Part shown: positions 1 to 5,512 of the stretch, one piece after another | How positions within the stretch are numbered: the stretch's first letter is position 1 | Layout: each line of letters opens with the position of its first letter | NCBI GenBank assembly: GCA_021639925.1 | Contig: JAJXEL010000122.1 | Location: 1 to 5,922 of the forward strand | Length of the DNA: 5,922 nucleotides | Reading direction: 5' to 3' | DNA from: Alphaproteobacteria bacterium | GTDB lineage: Bacteria > Pseudomonadota > Alphaproteobacteria > CAAGCB01 > CAG-977 | The notes under the pieces: generated by a model | Told to the model about the DNA's origin: nothing | Databases searched by the model: none | What the model saw: only the letters and a program-made list of their open reading frames with translations | Translations under genes and position numbers: made by a program

Positions 1-1
1 T

Positions 2-808
2 TTCAAAACGGTCCTGGTCCGGCTGAATATTATTTTGCTGGTTTTCAGCTTTTTTTGCACGTGCTGGGCATATTACGAAGGCGTCAGAATCCCTGCGGTA
101 AAAACGGTCGAACTGGTTTCCCACAAAATCAAACGGCCGGTTACAATCGCCGTTTTAAGCGACCTGCATATTCACCGCGTCATTGATCCCGAAAAGATAA
201 AAGGCATCGTTCAAAAAACAAACGCTGAAAATCCCGACGTCATTTTACTGGCCGGGGATATTATTGACGACGAAACAAGTAGAGTTTCTGAAACAGCGGA
301 ACTTCTGCGGGATTTAAAAGCCCCCGGCGGCGTCCATTTCGTCACCGGCAACCATGAATTTTACGCCGGTTATGAACCCAGCGTCAGCCTGTTGAAAGGA
401 TTAGGTTTTTCTTTTTTGGAAAACAGCGGCGCGGCTTTACAGGATCAGCTGTACATCGCCGGAATTCCGGATTTGTTTTCCGCTCCGGCTCATAAATTAA
501 GCATTGATCCCGCCGCCGCTTTTCAAAATGCGGGACCGGACCGGTTCCGCCTGCTGATGTCGCATACGCCGGCAGATTTCGGAAAGGAAAACGCCTTTGA
601 TCTGGAAGTATCCGGACATACGCACGGCGGACAGATTTTTCCGTTTCATATTTTTACCAAGCTGTATAACAAATATCTGGCCGGCCTGTATGAAATGGAA
701 AACAAAGCGACCATTTACGTTTCCCGCGGCAGCGGCCAGTGGGGCCCGCAGATGCGATTTCTGGCGCCCGCGGAAATCACGATTTTAAAACTGATTCCCA
801 AAGAATGA
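2..808 (+). CDS. Membrane-anchored calcineurin-like metallophosphoesterase (YkuE-like), 5' end cut by window edge
   Basis: The frame is open from the left edge (reading FKTVLVRLNII...) to TGA at 806-808, so the true start lies outside the window. The TTG at 35 sits inside a hydrophobic stretch (NIILLVFSFFCTCWAYY) and is not a credible start. That stretch is probably the last membrane segment of an N-terminal membrane region, as in many YkuE/YaeI-like enzymes. Counting from the TTG codon, the metallophosphoesterase motifs appear in the usual order: DLH (43-45), GDIID (74-78), GNHE (105-108), SHTP (176-179) and GHTHGGQ (194-200). These residues bind a two-metal centre that hydrolyses phosphoesters. 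YkuE-like members are proposed to act on membrane phospholipids or related lipids such as UDP-diacylglucosamine, but the substrate cannot be read here. The catalytic domain appears complete and intact. The next gene follows after 11 bases, so the two are probably co-transcribed. The fold is very secure; the substrate is not. Confidence -1.
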   Translation, partial: FKTVLVRLNIILLVFSFFCTCWAYYEGVRIPAVKTVELVSHKIKRPVTIAVLSDLHIHRVIDPEKIKGIVQKTNAENPDVILLAGDIIDDETSRVSETAELLRDLKAPGGVHFVTGNHEFYAGYEPSVSLLKGLGFSFLENSGAALQDQLYIAGIPDLFSAPAHKLSIDPAAAFQNAGPDRFRLLMSHTPADFGKENAFDLEVSGHTHGGQIFPFHIFTKLYNKYLAGLYEMENKATIYVSRGSGQWGPQMRFLAPAEITILKLIPKE

Positions 809-819
809 AGAGGAATACC

Positions 820-1677
820 ATGAACAAATACGAAAATCAGACTTTTGACGCGGAACGCGCTTTATACGGCCTGCGTTCGGCAGAAATATCAAATTGTTCT
901 TTTCAAGGTCCGGCGGACGGCGAATCCGCCCTGAAAGAATGTCGGGACATTACCGTTCAAAACAGCCTGTTTGACCTGCGTTATCCGTTATGGCATTTAA
1001 ACGGCGGCCTGATCAAAAACAGCCGTTTTACGCCGGACTGCCGCGCGGCGTTATGGTACGACGTCGATACGGAATTAAGCGAATGCGTTTTAAACGGCAT
1101 CAAGGCCGTGCGCGAATGTGACGATACCCGCATTAAAAACTGTACGATTCAATCGCCGGAATTCGGCTGGTTTTGCAGAAGGCTTGAACTTTCCGACACG
1201 GTTTTGGAATCCGAATATCCGTTTTTAAAAAGCGAAAGCATTAAAATTTCCGGTCTGAAAATGAAAGCGAAATATTCGTTTCAATATGTTAAAAACATAA
1301 CGGTCCGGAATTCCGTTTTGGATACGAAGGACGCGTTCTGGCACGCCCAAAACGCCATTATAGAAGACTGCGTAATTACCGGCGAATATCTGGGCTGGTA
1401 TTCGAAAAACCTGCGTTTTATCCGCTGTAAAATTGCGGGCACGCAACCATTGTGTTATGCGGAAAACCTGGTTTTGCAGGATTGTGAAATGATTGGGACG
1501 GATCTGGCTTTTGAATACAGCGACGTTCAGGCGAAAATCAACGGTTCGGTCGTCAGCGTCAAAAATCCCAAAAGCGGACGAATCGAAGCCGACGAAATTA
1601 ATCACGTCATTCTTGATGAAAATAGATATCCCGGCTCTTCCTGCCGGATTATCACCCGGAAACGTCCGGCCGCCTGA
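820..1677 (+). CDS. DUF3737 family protein, right-handed beta-helix
   Basis: This 285-residue protein starts at ATG 820. An AGAGGA-type ribosome binding site (about 809-814) lies 5 bases upstream, and this start gives the conserved opening MNKYENQTF. The frame is open further upstream to 739, but that extension overlaps the phosphoesterase gene and looks non-native. From about residue 22 to 225 there is a degenerate repeat of roughly 19-22 residues built on (I/V/L)-x-N/D-C/S-x-(F/L/I): ISNCSF, IKNSRF, IKNCTI, VRNSVL, IEDCVI, LQDCEM. This is the signature of a parallel beta-helix solenoid of the pectate-lyase type. Phrases I recognise as typical of DUF3737 include ESALKEC, AALWY, DAFWH, GEYLGWYS, GTQPLCYAENLVL and DLAFEYS. 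No signal peptide is seen, so the protein is probably cytoplasmic. No biochemical function is established for the family that I know of. The many aromatic residues beside the rungs could form a carbohydrate-binding face, but that is inference. Confidence -1.
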   Translation: MNKYENQTFDAERALYGLRSAEISNCSFQGPADGESALKECRDITVQNSLFDLRYPLWHLNGGLIKNSRFTPDCRAALWYDVDTELSECVLNGIKAVRECDDTRIKNCTIQSPEFGWFCRRLELSDTVLESEYPFLKSESIKISGLKMKAKYSFQYVKNITVRNSVLDTKDAFWHAQNAIIEDCVITGEYLGWYSKNLRFIRCKIAGTQPLCYAENLVLQDCEMIGTDLAFEYSDVQAKINGSVVSVKNPKSGRIEADEINHVILDENRYPGSSCRIITRKRPAA

Positions 1678-1683
1678 AAAAGC

Positions 1684-1715
1684 AAACGCCCGGCAGACTG
1701 CCGGGCGTTTTCTTA
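1684..1715. terminator. Strong rho-independent terminator, probably bidirectional
   Basis: An 11-bp perfect stem (AAACGCCCGGC at 1684-1694, GCCGGGCGTTT at 1700-1710) encloses the loop AGACT. On the plus strand it is followed by TTTTCTTATTT, ending the phosphoesterase/DUF3737 unit 6 bases after its last stop codon. Read on the minus strand, the stem is followed by a GCTTTTT tract, so it can also end the reductase-flavodoxin operon, whose stop lies at 1725. A single hairpin between two convergent genes is the economical reading. Confidence -1.
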
Positions 1716-1724
1716 TTTGAAAAA

Positions 1725-2294
1725 TTACGGCAGGATTTTCAATCCGTCGATCCAATTGTCTATTCCGGCCGTTTGGCTGCCATACCCGGTCCAGCCGTTT
1801 TGTTCGACGCGGCAGCCTTTGCACTGCGCCGTCATATCCCGGATTGTGTTCTGTTTTCCGCCGCCGCCGTGCGTAATGAACGGAACGACCGTTTTTCCGC
1901 TTAAATCATATTGTTCCAAAAAGCTGCTGACCTGCGGCGTAATTGTCCCCCACCAGTTCGGCGATCCCAGAAAAACGACGTCATACTGCGCGATATCGGC
2001 GACGCCGGTCGTCAGTTTCGGGCGAAAACCGTCTGCAATTTCTTTTTTGGCCTGTTCGGTCATCGGGCGGTATTCGGCCGGATAAGCATGATCCGATTTG
2101 ATTTCGAACAGATCCCCGCCGGTTTTGGCCTGAATAGCTTTAGCGGCTTCGGCCGTATTGCCGCTGTAAGAATAATAAGCGATCAATATTTTTTGTTTTG
2201 CAGCGTTCATCATGTTGTCTCCCTGAGCCGTCTGCGCGACGGCTTCATTTACGAAAAAAGCCAAAAGCGATAAGACGAATAAAAACTTTTTCAT
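1725..2294 (-). CDS. Exported flavodoxin-like protein
   Basis: The protein has 189 residues and starts at ATG 2294. A perfect AGGAGG ribosome binding site at 2300-2305 lies 5 bases upstream. Residues 1-20 (KK, then FLFVLSLLAFFV, then NEAVA) form a Sec signal peptide with a likely AVA/Q cleavage site. There is no lipobox cysteine. The mature part is a flavodoxin fold: beta-strand ILIAYYS, then the phosphate-binding loop YSYSGNT (41-47), the FLGSPNWWGT segment (108-117) that normally stacks against the FMN ring, and FITHGGGG (139-146) near the third FMN loop. It resembles the Flavodoxin_4 group. FMN binding and one- or two-electron transfer are inferred from these motifs. The gene lies 12 bases downstream of the exported Fe-S aldo/keto reductase and is surely in its operon, so the pair may exchange electrons outside the cytoplasm. 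FMN loading of a Sec-exported protein must occur after export, which makes the biology unusual. Family assignment is secure; the partner role is inference. Confidence -1.
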   Translation of the reverse strand: MKKFLFVLSLLAFFVNEAVAQTAQGDNMMNAAKQKILIAYYSYSGNTAEAAKAIQAKTGGDLFEIKSDHAYPAEYRPMTEQAKKEIADGFRPKLTTGVADIAQYDVVFLGSPNWWGTITPQVSSFLEQYDLSGKTVVPFITHGGGGKQNTIRDMTAQCKGCRVEQNGWTGYGSQTAGIDNWIDGLKILP

Positions 2295-2306
2295 AAAAAC
2301 CTCCTT

Positions 2307-3545
2307 TTAAGCTTCAAACGTTTTAGCGACTTCTTTCAACCACTTTGTAATTTCGATATGTTGCGGGCAGTGTTTTTCGCACTGTCTGCATTCAATGCAG
2401 GCGGAAGCCTTGCCGTGCGTTTTGGTCATATTGGCGTAATAGATTTTCTGCGCGGTAAACGGTTTGTCCGTACGTTCCTGCTTTTCGGCGTTGTACAAAG
2501 CGAAATACTGCGGGATTGCGATTTTCATCGGACACCATTCCACACAGTACTGACACGCGGTGCAAGGAATGGCAATCGAAGCATGCAGCGCTTTGACCGC
2601 CTGTTCGATGACGGATTTTTCCTGATCGGTCAGCGGTTTGAAATTCTGCATATAGCCGGTATTGTCCAGCAGCTGTTCCATATCGGACATACCGCTTAAA
2701 ACCATCATCACGCCGTCCAGACTGGCGGCATAGCGCACAGCCCATGACGCCGCGGACATATTCGGTTCGGCGTCTTTGAATATTTTTTCAACGGCGGGCG
2801 GAACGGCGGCCAGCGTGCCGCCTTTGACCGGTTCCATGACGATGACGGGCTTGTTGTATTTTTGCGCGATTTCGTAACATTTCCGCGACTGGATACTGGC
2901 GTTGTCCCAGTCAACGTAATTGATTTGCAGCTGGACGAATTCGACTTCCGGGTGTTCTTTCAGCACGGTTTCCAGCAATTCCGGCATACCGTGGAAAGAA
3001 AAACCGATATGTTTGATTTTTCCTTCTTTTTTCTTATCCGCGATAAATTTAAAGCTGTCATATTTATTGACGTTTCCGATCGTTTCTTCATTAACGTTAT
3101 GCACCAGATAATAATCGAAATAATCCAGCCCGGTTTTTTCCAGCTGCTTATTAAAGATTTCTTCCTGCTGGGCCTGGGAAGTCAAATAACCGGCGGGCAT
3201 TTTGCTGGCGACGGTAAATTTGTCGCGCGGGTGGCGTTTGACCAAAGCCTGCCTGATTGCGATTTCGCTTTCATATCCCATGTACATCCAGGCCGTATCA
3301 AAATACGTAAAGCCGCGGTCCAGAAAAGTATCGACCATTTTGTTTAATTCGTCATAATCAATCGAAGTCTGGTCTTTGGGATCTTTCAGCGGCAGACGCA
3401 TGAAACCAAATCCCAGTTTGTTGTTTTTGTTGATTTTGGATTTAACTTCGTCGGAAACGGCGATCGTTTGGGCGATTGTCAGCTTCGGCAGCGCGGACAA
3501 AGCGAACAAGGCCAGGGAATTCATCAAAAAATCACGTCTTTTCAT
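2307..3545 (-). CDS. Tat-exported aldo/keto reductase with C-terminal double 4Fe-4S domain
   Basis: This 412-residue protein starts at ATG 3545 with a GAAAGG ribosome binding site at 3554-3559. Residues 1-26 begin KRRDFLM, a twin-arginine motif, followed by a moderately hydrophobic stretch (NSLALFALSALPKLTIA) and probable cleavage near TIAQ. A TIM-barrel aldo/keto reductase domain covers about residues 42-325. The catalytic tetrad is recognisable as D83 and Y88 (DTAWMY), K115 (ASKMP) and H149 (LVHN). The C-terminus carries two ferredoxin motifs of the form CxxCxxCxxxCP: C328/C331/C334/C338 and C383/C386/C389/C393. Together they match the COG1453-type predicted oxidoreductases. Tat export fits a protein that must fold with its Fe-S clusters before crossing the membrane. 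Since free NAD(P)H is scarce outside the cytoplasm, the clusters and the downstream flavodoxin may supply electrons instead. It is the first gene of a two-gene operon with a MerR-like promoter. The substrate is unknown. The domain call is very secure; export is likely. Confidence -1.
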   Translation of the reverse strand: MKRRDFLMNSLALFALSALPKLTIAQTIAVSDEVKSKINKNNKLGFGFMRLPLKDPKDQTSIDYDELNKMVDTFLDRGFTYFDTAWMYMGYESEIAIRQALVKRHPRDKFTVASKMPAGYLTSQAQQEEIFNKQLEKTGLDYFDYYLVHNVNEETIGNVNKYDSFKFIADKKKEGKIKHIGFSFHGMPELLETVLKEHPEVEFVQLQINYVDWDNASIQSRKCYEIAQKYNKPVIVMEPVKGGTLAAVPPAVEKIFKDAEPNMSAASWAVRYAASLDGVMMVLSGMSDMEQLLDNTGYMQNFKPLTDQEKSVIEQAVKALHASIAIPCTACQYCVEWCPMKIAIPQYFALYNAEKQERTDKPFTAQKIYYANMTKTHGKASACIECRQCEKHCPQHIEITKWLKEVAKTFEA

Positions 3546-3580
3546 CGGTAACGCCTTTCATTTTATTAAATGTCAAAAAC

Positions 3581-3611
3581 AGTTTAAAATTTAAAGTGAA
3601 CTTTAAGGCAA
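3581..3611 (-). promoter_or_regulatory. MerR-type promoter of the aldo/keto reductase operon
   Basis: Read on the minus strand, the -35 is TTGCCT (3606-3611), the spacer is 19 bases and the -10 is TAAACT (3581-3586). Transcription would begin near 3574, leaving a leader of about 28 bases that contains the GAAAGG ribosome binding site. The dyad TTAAAGT-TC-ACTTTAA starts on the last base of the -35 and otherwise lies inside the spacer. A 19-base spacer is too long for normal sigma-70 firing and is the classic arrangement activated by DNA-twisting MerR regulators. The geometry is identical to the element at 4359-4389. The call is inference from layout, strengthened by this second copy. Confidence -1.
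3591..3606. promoter_or_regulatory. 16-bp dyad operator, copy 1 (MerR-family-like)
   Basis: TTAAAGT (3591-3597) and ACTTTAA (3600-3606) form a perfect 7-bp inverted repeat around the two-base centre GA. The AGT-NN-ACT core resembles operators of MerR-family regulators such as the NmlR/AdhR type. It sits between the -35 and -10 of the minus-strand promoter. On the plus strand the matching slots read AAAATT and AGCCCT, which are not promoter-like, so the element points toward the reductase operon. Confidence -1.
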
Positions 3612-3625
3612 GCCCTTTTTTCTGC

Positions 3626-3655
3626 TTGTCATCAAAAAATACTTCCCTGTATAAA
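3626..3655 (+). promoter_or_regulatory. Sigma-70-like promoter of the FMN reductase gene
   Basis: The -35 TTGTCA (3626-3631) and -10 TATAAA (3650-3655) are 18 bases apart, and the -10 is preceded by an extending TG (3648-3649). Transcription would begin near 3662, giving a leader of about 44 bases before ATG 3706. Its -35 is 14 bases from the -35 of the divergent MerR-like promoter, so a regulator bound at 3591-3606 could affect it, but the hexamers and spacing look competent alone. Confidence -1.
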
Positions 3656-3665
3656 TAACCGGGAG

Positions 3666-3684
3666 GGGGCAGACGATTTGCCCC
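3666..3684 (+). other. Small hairpin at the start of the FMN reductase leader
   Basis: GGGGCA (3666-3671) pairs with TGCCCC (3679-3684) around a 7-base loop. It would lie within the first bases of the transcript from the promoter above and ends 9 bases before the AAGGAG ribosome binding site (3694-3699). It could stabilise the mRNA 5' end. There is no T-tract, so it is not a terminator. A chance fold remains possible. Confidence -1.
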
Positions 3685-3705
3685 GCCTGCGAAAAGGAGA
3701 ATAAA

Positions 3706-4332
3706 ATGAAAGTATTAATGATCAACGGCAGCGCCAACGAACGCGGCTGCACCTTTACGGCGTTAAGCGAAGTCGGAAAACCGCTGCAAGAACAAGGAAT
3801 AGAAACGGAAATCATTCAGCTGGGGAAACAGGCTTACCGCGACTGTATCGGCTGCATGGCCTGTAAAAAGCTGGACAACAAATGCGTTTTTGACGACGAC
3901 ATTGTCAACCGGATTATCGAAAAAGCCAGACAGTCCGACGGCTTTGTTTTCGGTTCCCCCGTTTATTTTGCCCACCCCAGCGGACGTTTGTTGTCCGTTT
4001 TAAACAGAGTCTTTTTTGCCGGCGGCAAAGTCTTTGCTTTTAAACCGGGGGCTGCCGTCGTATCGGCGCGCCGCGCGGGAACGTCCGCCGCGATTGACGT
4101 TATTAACAAATATTTTAATTACGCCCGCATGCCCGTTGTTTCGTCTTCTTATTGGAACATGGTGCACGGCAATACGCCCGCAGAGGTCATGCAGGACGAA
4201 GAAGGGCTGCAAACAATGCGCAATCTGGGACAAAACATGGCCTGGCTGCTGAACACGATCGAAAACGACCGGCAAAAAGGCCGCCTGCCGCCCGAAAATG
4301 AATTCGCGGCCAAAACGAATTTTATCCGCTGA
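3706..4332 (+). CDS. NAD(P)H-dependent FMN reductase, iron-sulfur-flavoprotein-like
   Basis: This 208-residue protein starts at ATG 3706, with AAGGAG at 3694-3699 spaced 6 bases upstream. It has the flavodoxin-like fold of NADPH-dependent FMN reductases: first strand KVLMING, then the FMN phosphate loop GSANERGCT (8-16), and GSPVYFAHPSG (83-93), which normally contacts the flavin ring. Residues 47-60 hold the cysteines of CIGCMACKK...C, spaced C-x2-C-x2-C-x6-C (C47, C50, C53, C60). This is close to the compact 4Fe-4S motif of the iron-sulfur flavoproteins (Isf) first described in methanogens. Many bacterial relatives keep only some of these cysteines, so a cluster is possible but not proven. 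No signal peptide is present, so it acts in the cytoplasm, unlike the exported flavodoxin encoded nearby. Likely activity is reduction of FMN, quinones or similar electrophiles with NAD(P)H. It is divergent from the reductase operon and precedes the hydrolase gene by 88 bases, which holds a separate promoter. Confidence -1.
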   Translation: MKVLMINGSANERGCTFTALSEVGKPLQEQGIETEIIQLGKQAYRDCIGCMACKKLDNKCVFDDDIVNRIIEKARQSDGFVFGSPVYFAHPSGRLLSVLNRVFFAGGKVFAFKPGAAVVSARRAGTSAAIDVINKYFNYARMPVVSSSYWNMVHGNTPAEVMQDEEGLQTMRNLGQNMAWLLNTIENDRQKGRLPPENEFAAKTNFIR

Positions 4333-4358
4333 CGCCGCGGCGTTTTTATAAAAAACGC
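4332..4358 (+). terminator. Possible weak terminator after the FMN reductase gene
   Basis: Two overlapping folds start at the stop codon. ACGCCGCGGCGT (4332-4343) is a perfect palindrome followed by TTTT. GCGTTTTT (4340-4347) also pairs with AAAAACGC (4351-4358) around the loop ATA. Either could slow polymerase, but neither combines a stable GC stem with a long T-tract. The second stem ends directly against the -35 of the next promoter at 4359. Partial read-through into the hydrolase gene is plausible. Confidence -1.
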
Positions 4359-4389
4359 TTGATTTAAAGTCAACTTTAACATTTATCCT
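4359..4389 (+). promoter_or_regulatory. MerR-type promoter of the metallo-beta-lactamase-fold gene
   Basis: The -35 TTGATT (4359-4364) and -10 TATCCT (4384-4389) are separated by exactly 19 bases. As at 3581-3611, the dyad starts on the last base of the -35 and ends four bases before the -10. Transcription would begin near 4396, about 25 bases before ATG 4421, with the AAGGAAG ribosome binding site at 4411-4417. The over-long spacer filled by a centred dyad indicates activation by a MerR-family regulator. No such regulator is encoded in the window. Confidence -1.
4364..4379. promoter_or_regulatory. 16-bp dyad operator, copy 2 (MerR-family-like)
   Basis: TTAAAGT (4364-4370) and ACTTTAA (4373-4379) flank the two-base centre CA. 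Both 7-base arms are identical to those of the copy at 3591-3606; only the centre differs. Two exact 14-of-14 arm matches in intergenic DNA, in the same position relative to promoter hexamers, are unlikely by chance and indicate one shared regulator. Confidence -1.
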
Positions 4390-4399
4390 GTTTGGCAGA

Positions 4400-4411
4400 T
4401 TCGCGCGCGAA
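4400..4411. repeat. 12-bp perfect palindrome in the hydrolase leader
   Basis: TTCGCGCGCGAA is self-complementary. It lies just after the predicted transcription start and its last base touches the AAGGAAG ribosome binding site. It could form a short 4-bp hairpin on the mRNA 5' end or be a protein binding site. It is present once in the window, and chance is a fair alternative. Confidence -1.
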
Positions 4412-4420
4412 AGGAAGAAA

Positions 4421-5512
4421 ATGAAAAAAATGACTTTGTACATCACAGCCGCGGCAGGCGTTATCATTGCCGGATTAATCATACATGCCGTACGGGAAAT
4501 GGGCTCTGCCCCGACGGCGGAGGAATTGAAATCGTTTGAAAAACTGCCTTATTTCAAAAACGGACAGTTCCGCAATCCGCAACCTTTACCCGCACCCATG
4601 ACCGGCGAATACGAAGACAAAGTCAATCTTTTAAACCTGATTTTTTCCAAATCCCACGGCCCCGGAAAACCCGTTGCCATGAACCGGCTGACCCGTTCTT
4701 CTTTTTCCGAAACGCCCGAAAACAGCGCGGTTTACTGGCTGGGACATTCCGCGGGAATATTGGAATTGAACGGACGGCGGATCGGAATAGACCTGGTGTT
4801 TGACAACGCTTCGCCTGTTCCCCTGACAATCAAAAGATACCAACCCGCGCCGATCGCGCGCGATGAATTGCCAAAGCTGGACTATATTCTTTTAACGCAC
4901 AACCATTACGATCATCTGGAACGAAAAACCGTTCAATCCGTTAAAAGCGGACATTTCATCGTTCCTTACGGTTTAAAAACGGCTTTGACCCGGTGGGGCG
5001 TCGCACCCGACAGAATTACGGAAATCGGCTGGCGGGAAACGTTTGAACGGGACGGATTGAAAATCACCGCGGCGGAAGGAATCCATTTTTCGGGCAGAAG
5101 CTTGTCCGACGCCGACAAAACCCTGTGGAATTCCTATATCATCGAAACGCCGGACCAAAAGATATTCTGGGGCGGCGATTCCGGATACGGGAAACATTTT
5201 GCCGAAATCGGGCGGCAGTTCGGCCCGTTTGACTGGGCCGCGCTGGAAATTGACGCCTGGAACGGCGGGTGGCCGGGGATTCATATGTTCCCCGACCAGA
5301 CCGTCCGGGCCGCCGCCGATTTAAAGGCAAAACGCCTGCTGCCGATTCACTGGGGCGTTTACGACCTGGCCTGGCATGATTGGCAAAAGTCAATCAACAA
5401 AGTCGCAGACGAAATTCAAAACAGCCCCGTTGAACTGATGACGCCGAAAATGGGCGAAAAGCTGGTTCCGGGAAAAACGAAAACGGCTTTCTGGTGGCGG
5501 GAAACGGACTAA
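4421..5512 (+). CDS. Membrane-anchored metallo-beta-lactamase-fold hydrolase (NAPE-PLD/UlaG-like)
   Basis: This 363-residue protein starts at ATG 4421 with AAGGAAG at 4411-4417. Residues 5-22 (TLYITAAAGVIIAGLIIH), preceded by MKKM, form one membrane segment or uncleaved signal anchor, so the catalytic domain probably faces the periplasm. The rest matches the Lactamase_B_2 group that includes RomA-like proteins and NAPE-phospholipase D. Predicted two-metal ligands are all present: H160, H162, D164 and H165 in THNHYDH, H222 in GIHFSGRS, D253 in GGDSGY and H310 in PIHWG. Typical family phrases are YWLGHS (105-110), KTLWNSYII, FGPFDWA and HMFPDQTV. Where relatives usually read PIGAY after FGPFD, this protein reads EIDAW (276-280), a small change near the active site. 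It likely hydrolyses a phosphodiester or lactone-type bond, perhaps on lipids; the substrate is unknown. It has its own MerR-like promoter. Its TAA overlaps the stop codon of the convergent copper gene by 4 bases, with no hairpin between them. Confidence -1.
   Translation: MKKMTLYITAAAGVIIAGLIIHAVREMGSAPTAEELKSFEKLPYFKNGQFRNPQPLPAPMTGEYEDKVNLLNLIFSKSHGPGKPVAMNRLTRSSFSETPENSAVYWLGHSAGILELNGRRIGIDLVFDNASPVPLTIKRYQPAPIARDELPKLDYILLTHNHYDHLERKTVQSVKSGHFIVPYGLKTALTRWGVAPDRITEIGWRETFERDGLKITAAEGIHFSGRSLSDADKTLWNSYIIETPDQKIFWGGDSGYGKHFAEIGRQFGPFDWAALEIDAWNGGWPGIHMFPDQTVRAAADLKAKRLLPIHWGVYDLAWHDWQKSINKVADEIQNSPVELMTPKMGEKLVPGKTKTAFWWRETD

Noticed and set aside
35..37. TTG as the start of the metallophosphoesterase
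   Set aside because: The frame is open to the left edge, the codon lies within a hydrophobic segment, and no ribosome binding site precedes it. The gene is treated as cut by the window.
739..819. N-terminal extension of the DUF3737 protein
   Set aside because: It lies within the phosphoesterase gene in another frame. ATG 820 has a good ribosome binding site and gives the family's usual N-terminus.
1225..1824. 199-codon open frame on the minus strand
   Set aside because: It is antisense to the DUF3737 gene and crosses the terminator and the flavodoxin gene. It has a basic low-complexity composition and no recognisable family.
1717..2085. 122-codon open frame on the plus strand
   Set aside because: It is a shadow of the flavodoxin gene, and it starts beside the terminator without a promoter.
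2862..3347. 161-codon open frame on the plus strand
   Set aside because: It is a shadow of the aldo/keto reductase gene on the opposite strand. It has a hydrophobic, phenylalanine-rich composition typical of antisense frames and no supporting ribosome binding site.
3591..3616. The first dyad as a promoter element for the FMN reductase
   Set aside because: In the plus direction the -35 and -10 slots read AAAATT and AGCCCT. A good promoter with ordinary 18-base spacing lies downstream at 3626-3655.
4000..4482. 160-codon open frame on the minus strand
   Set aside because: It is antisense to the FMN reductase and to the whole regulated promoter of the hydrolase gene, and has no family likeness.
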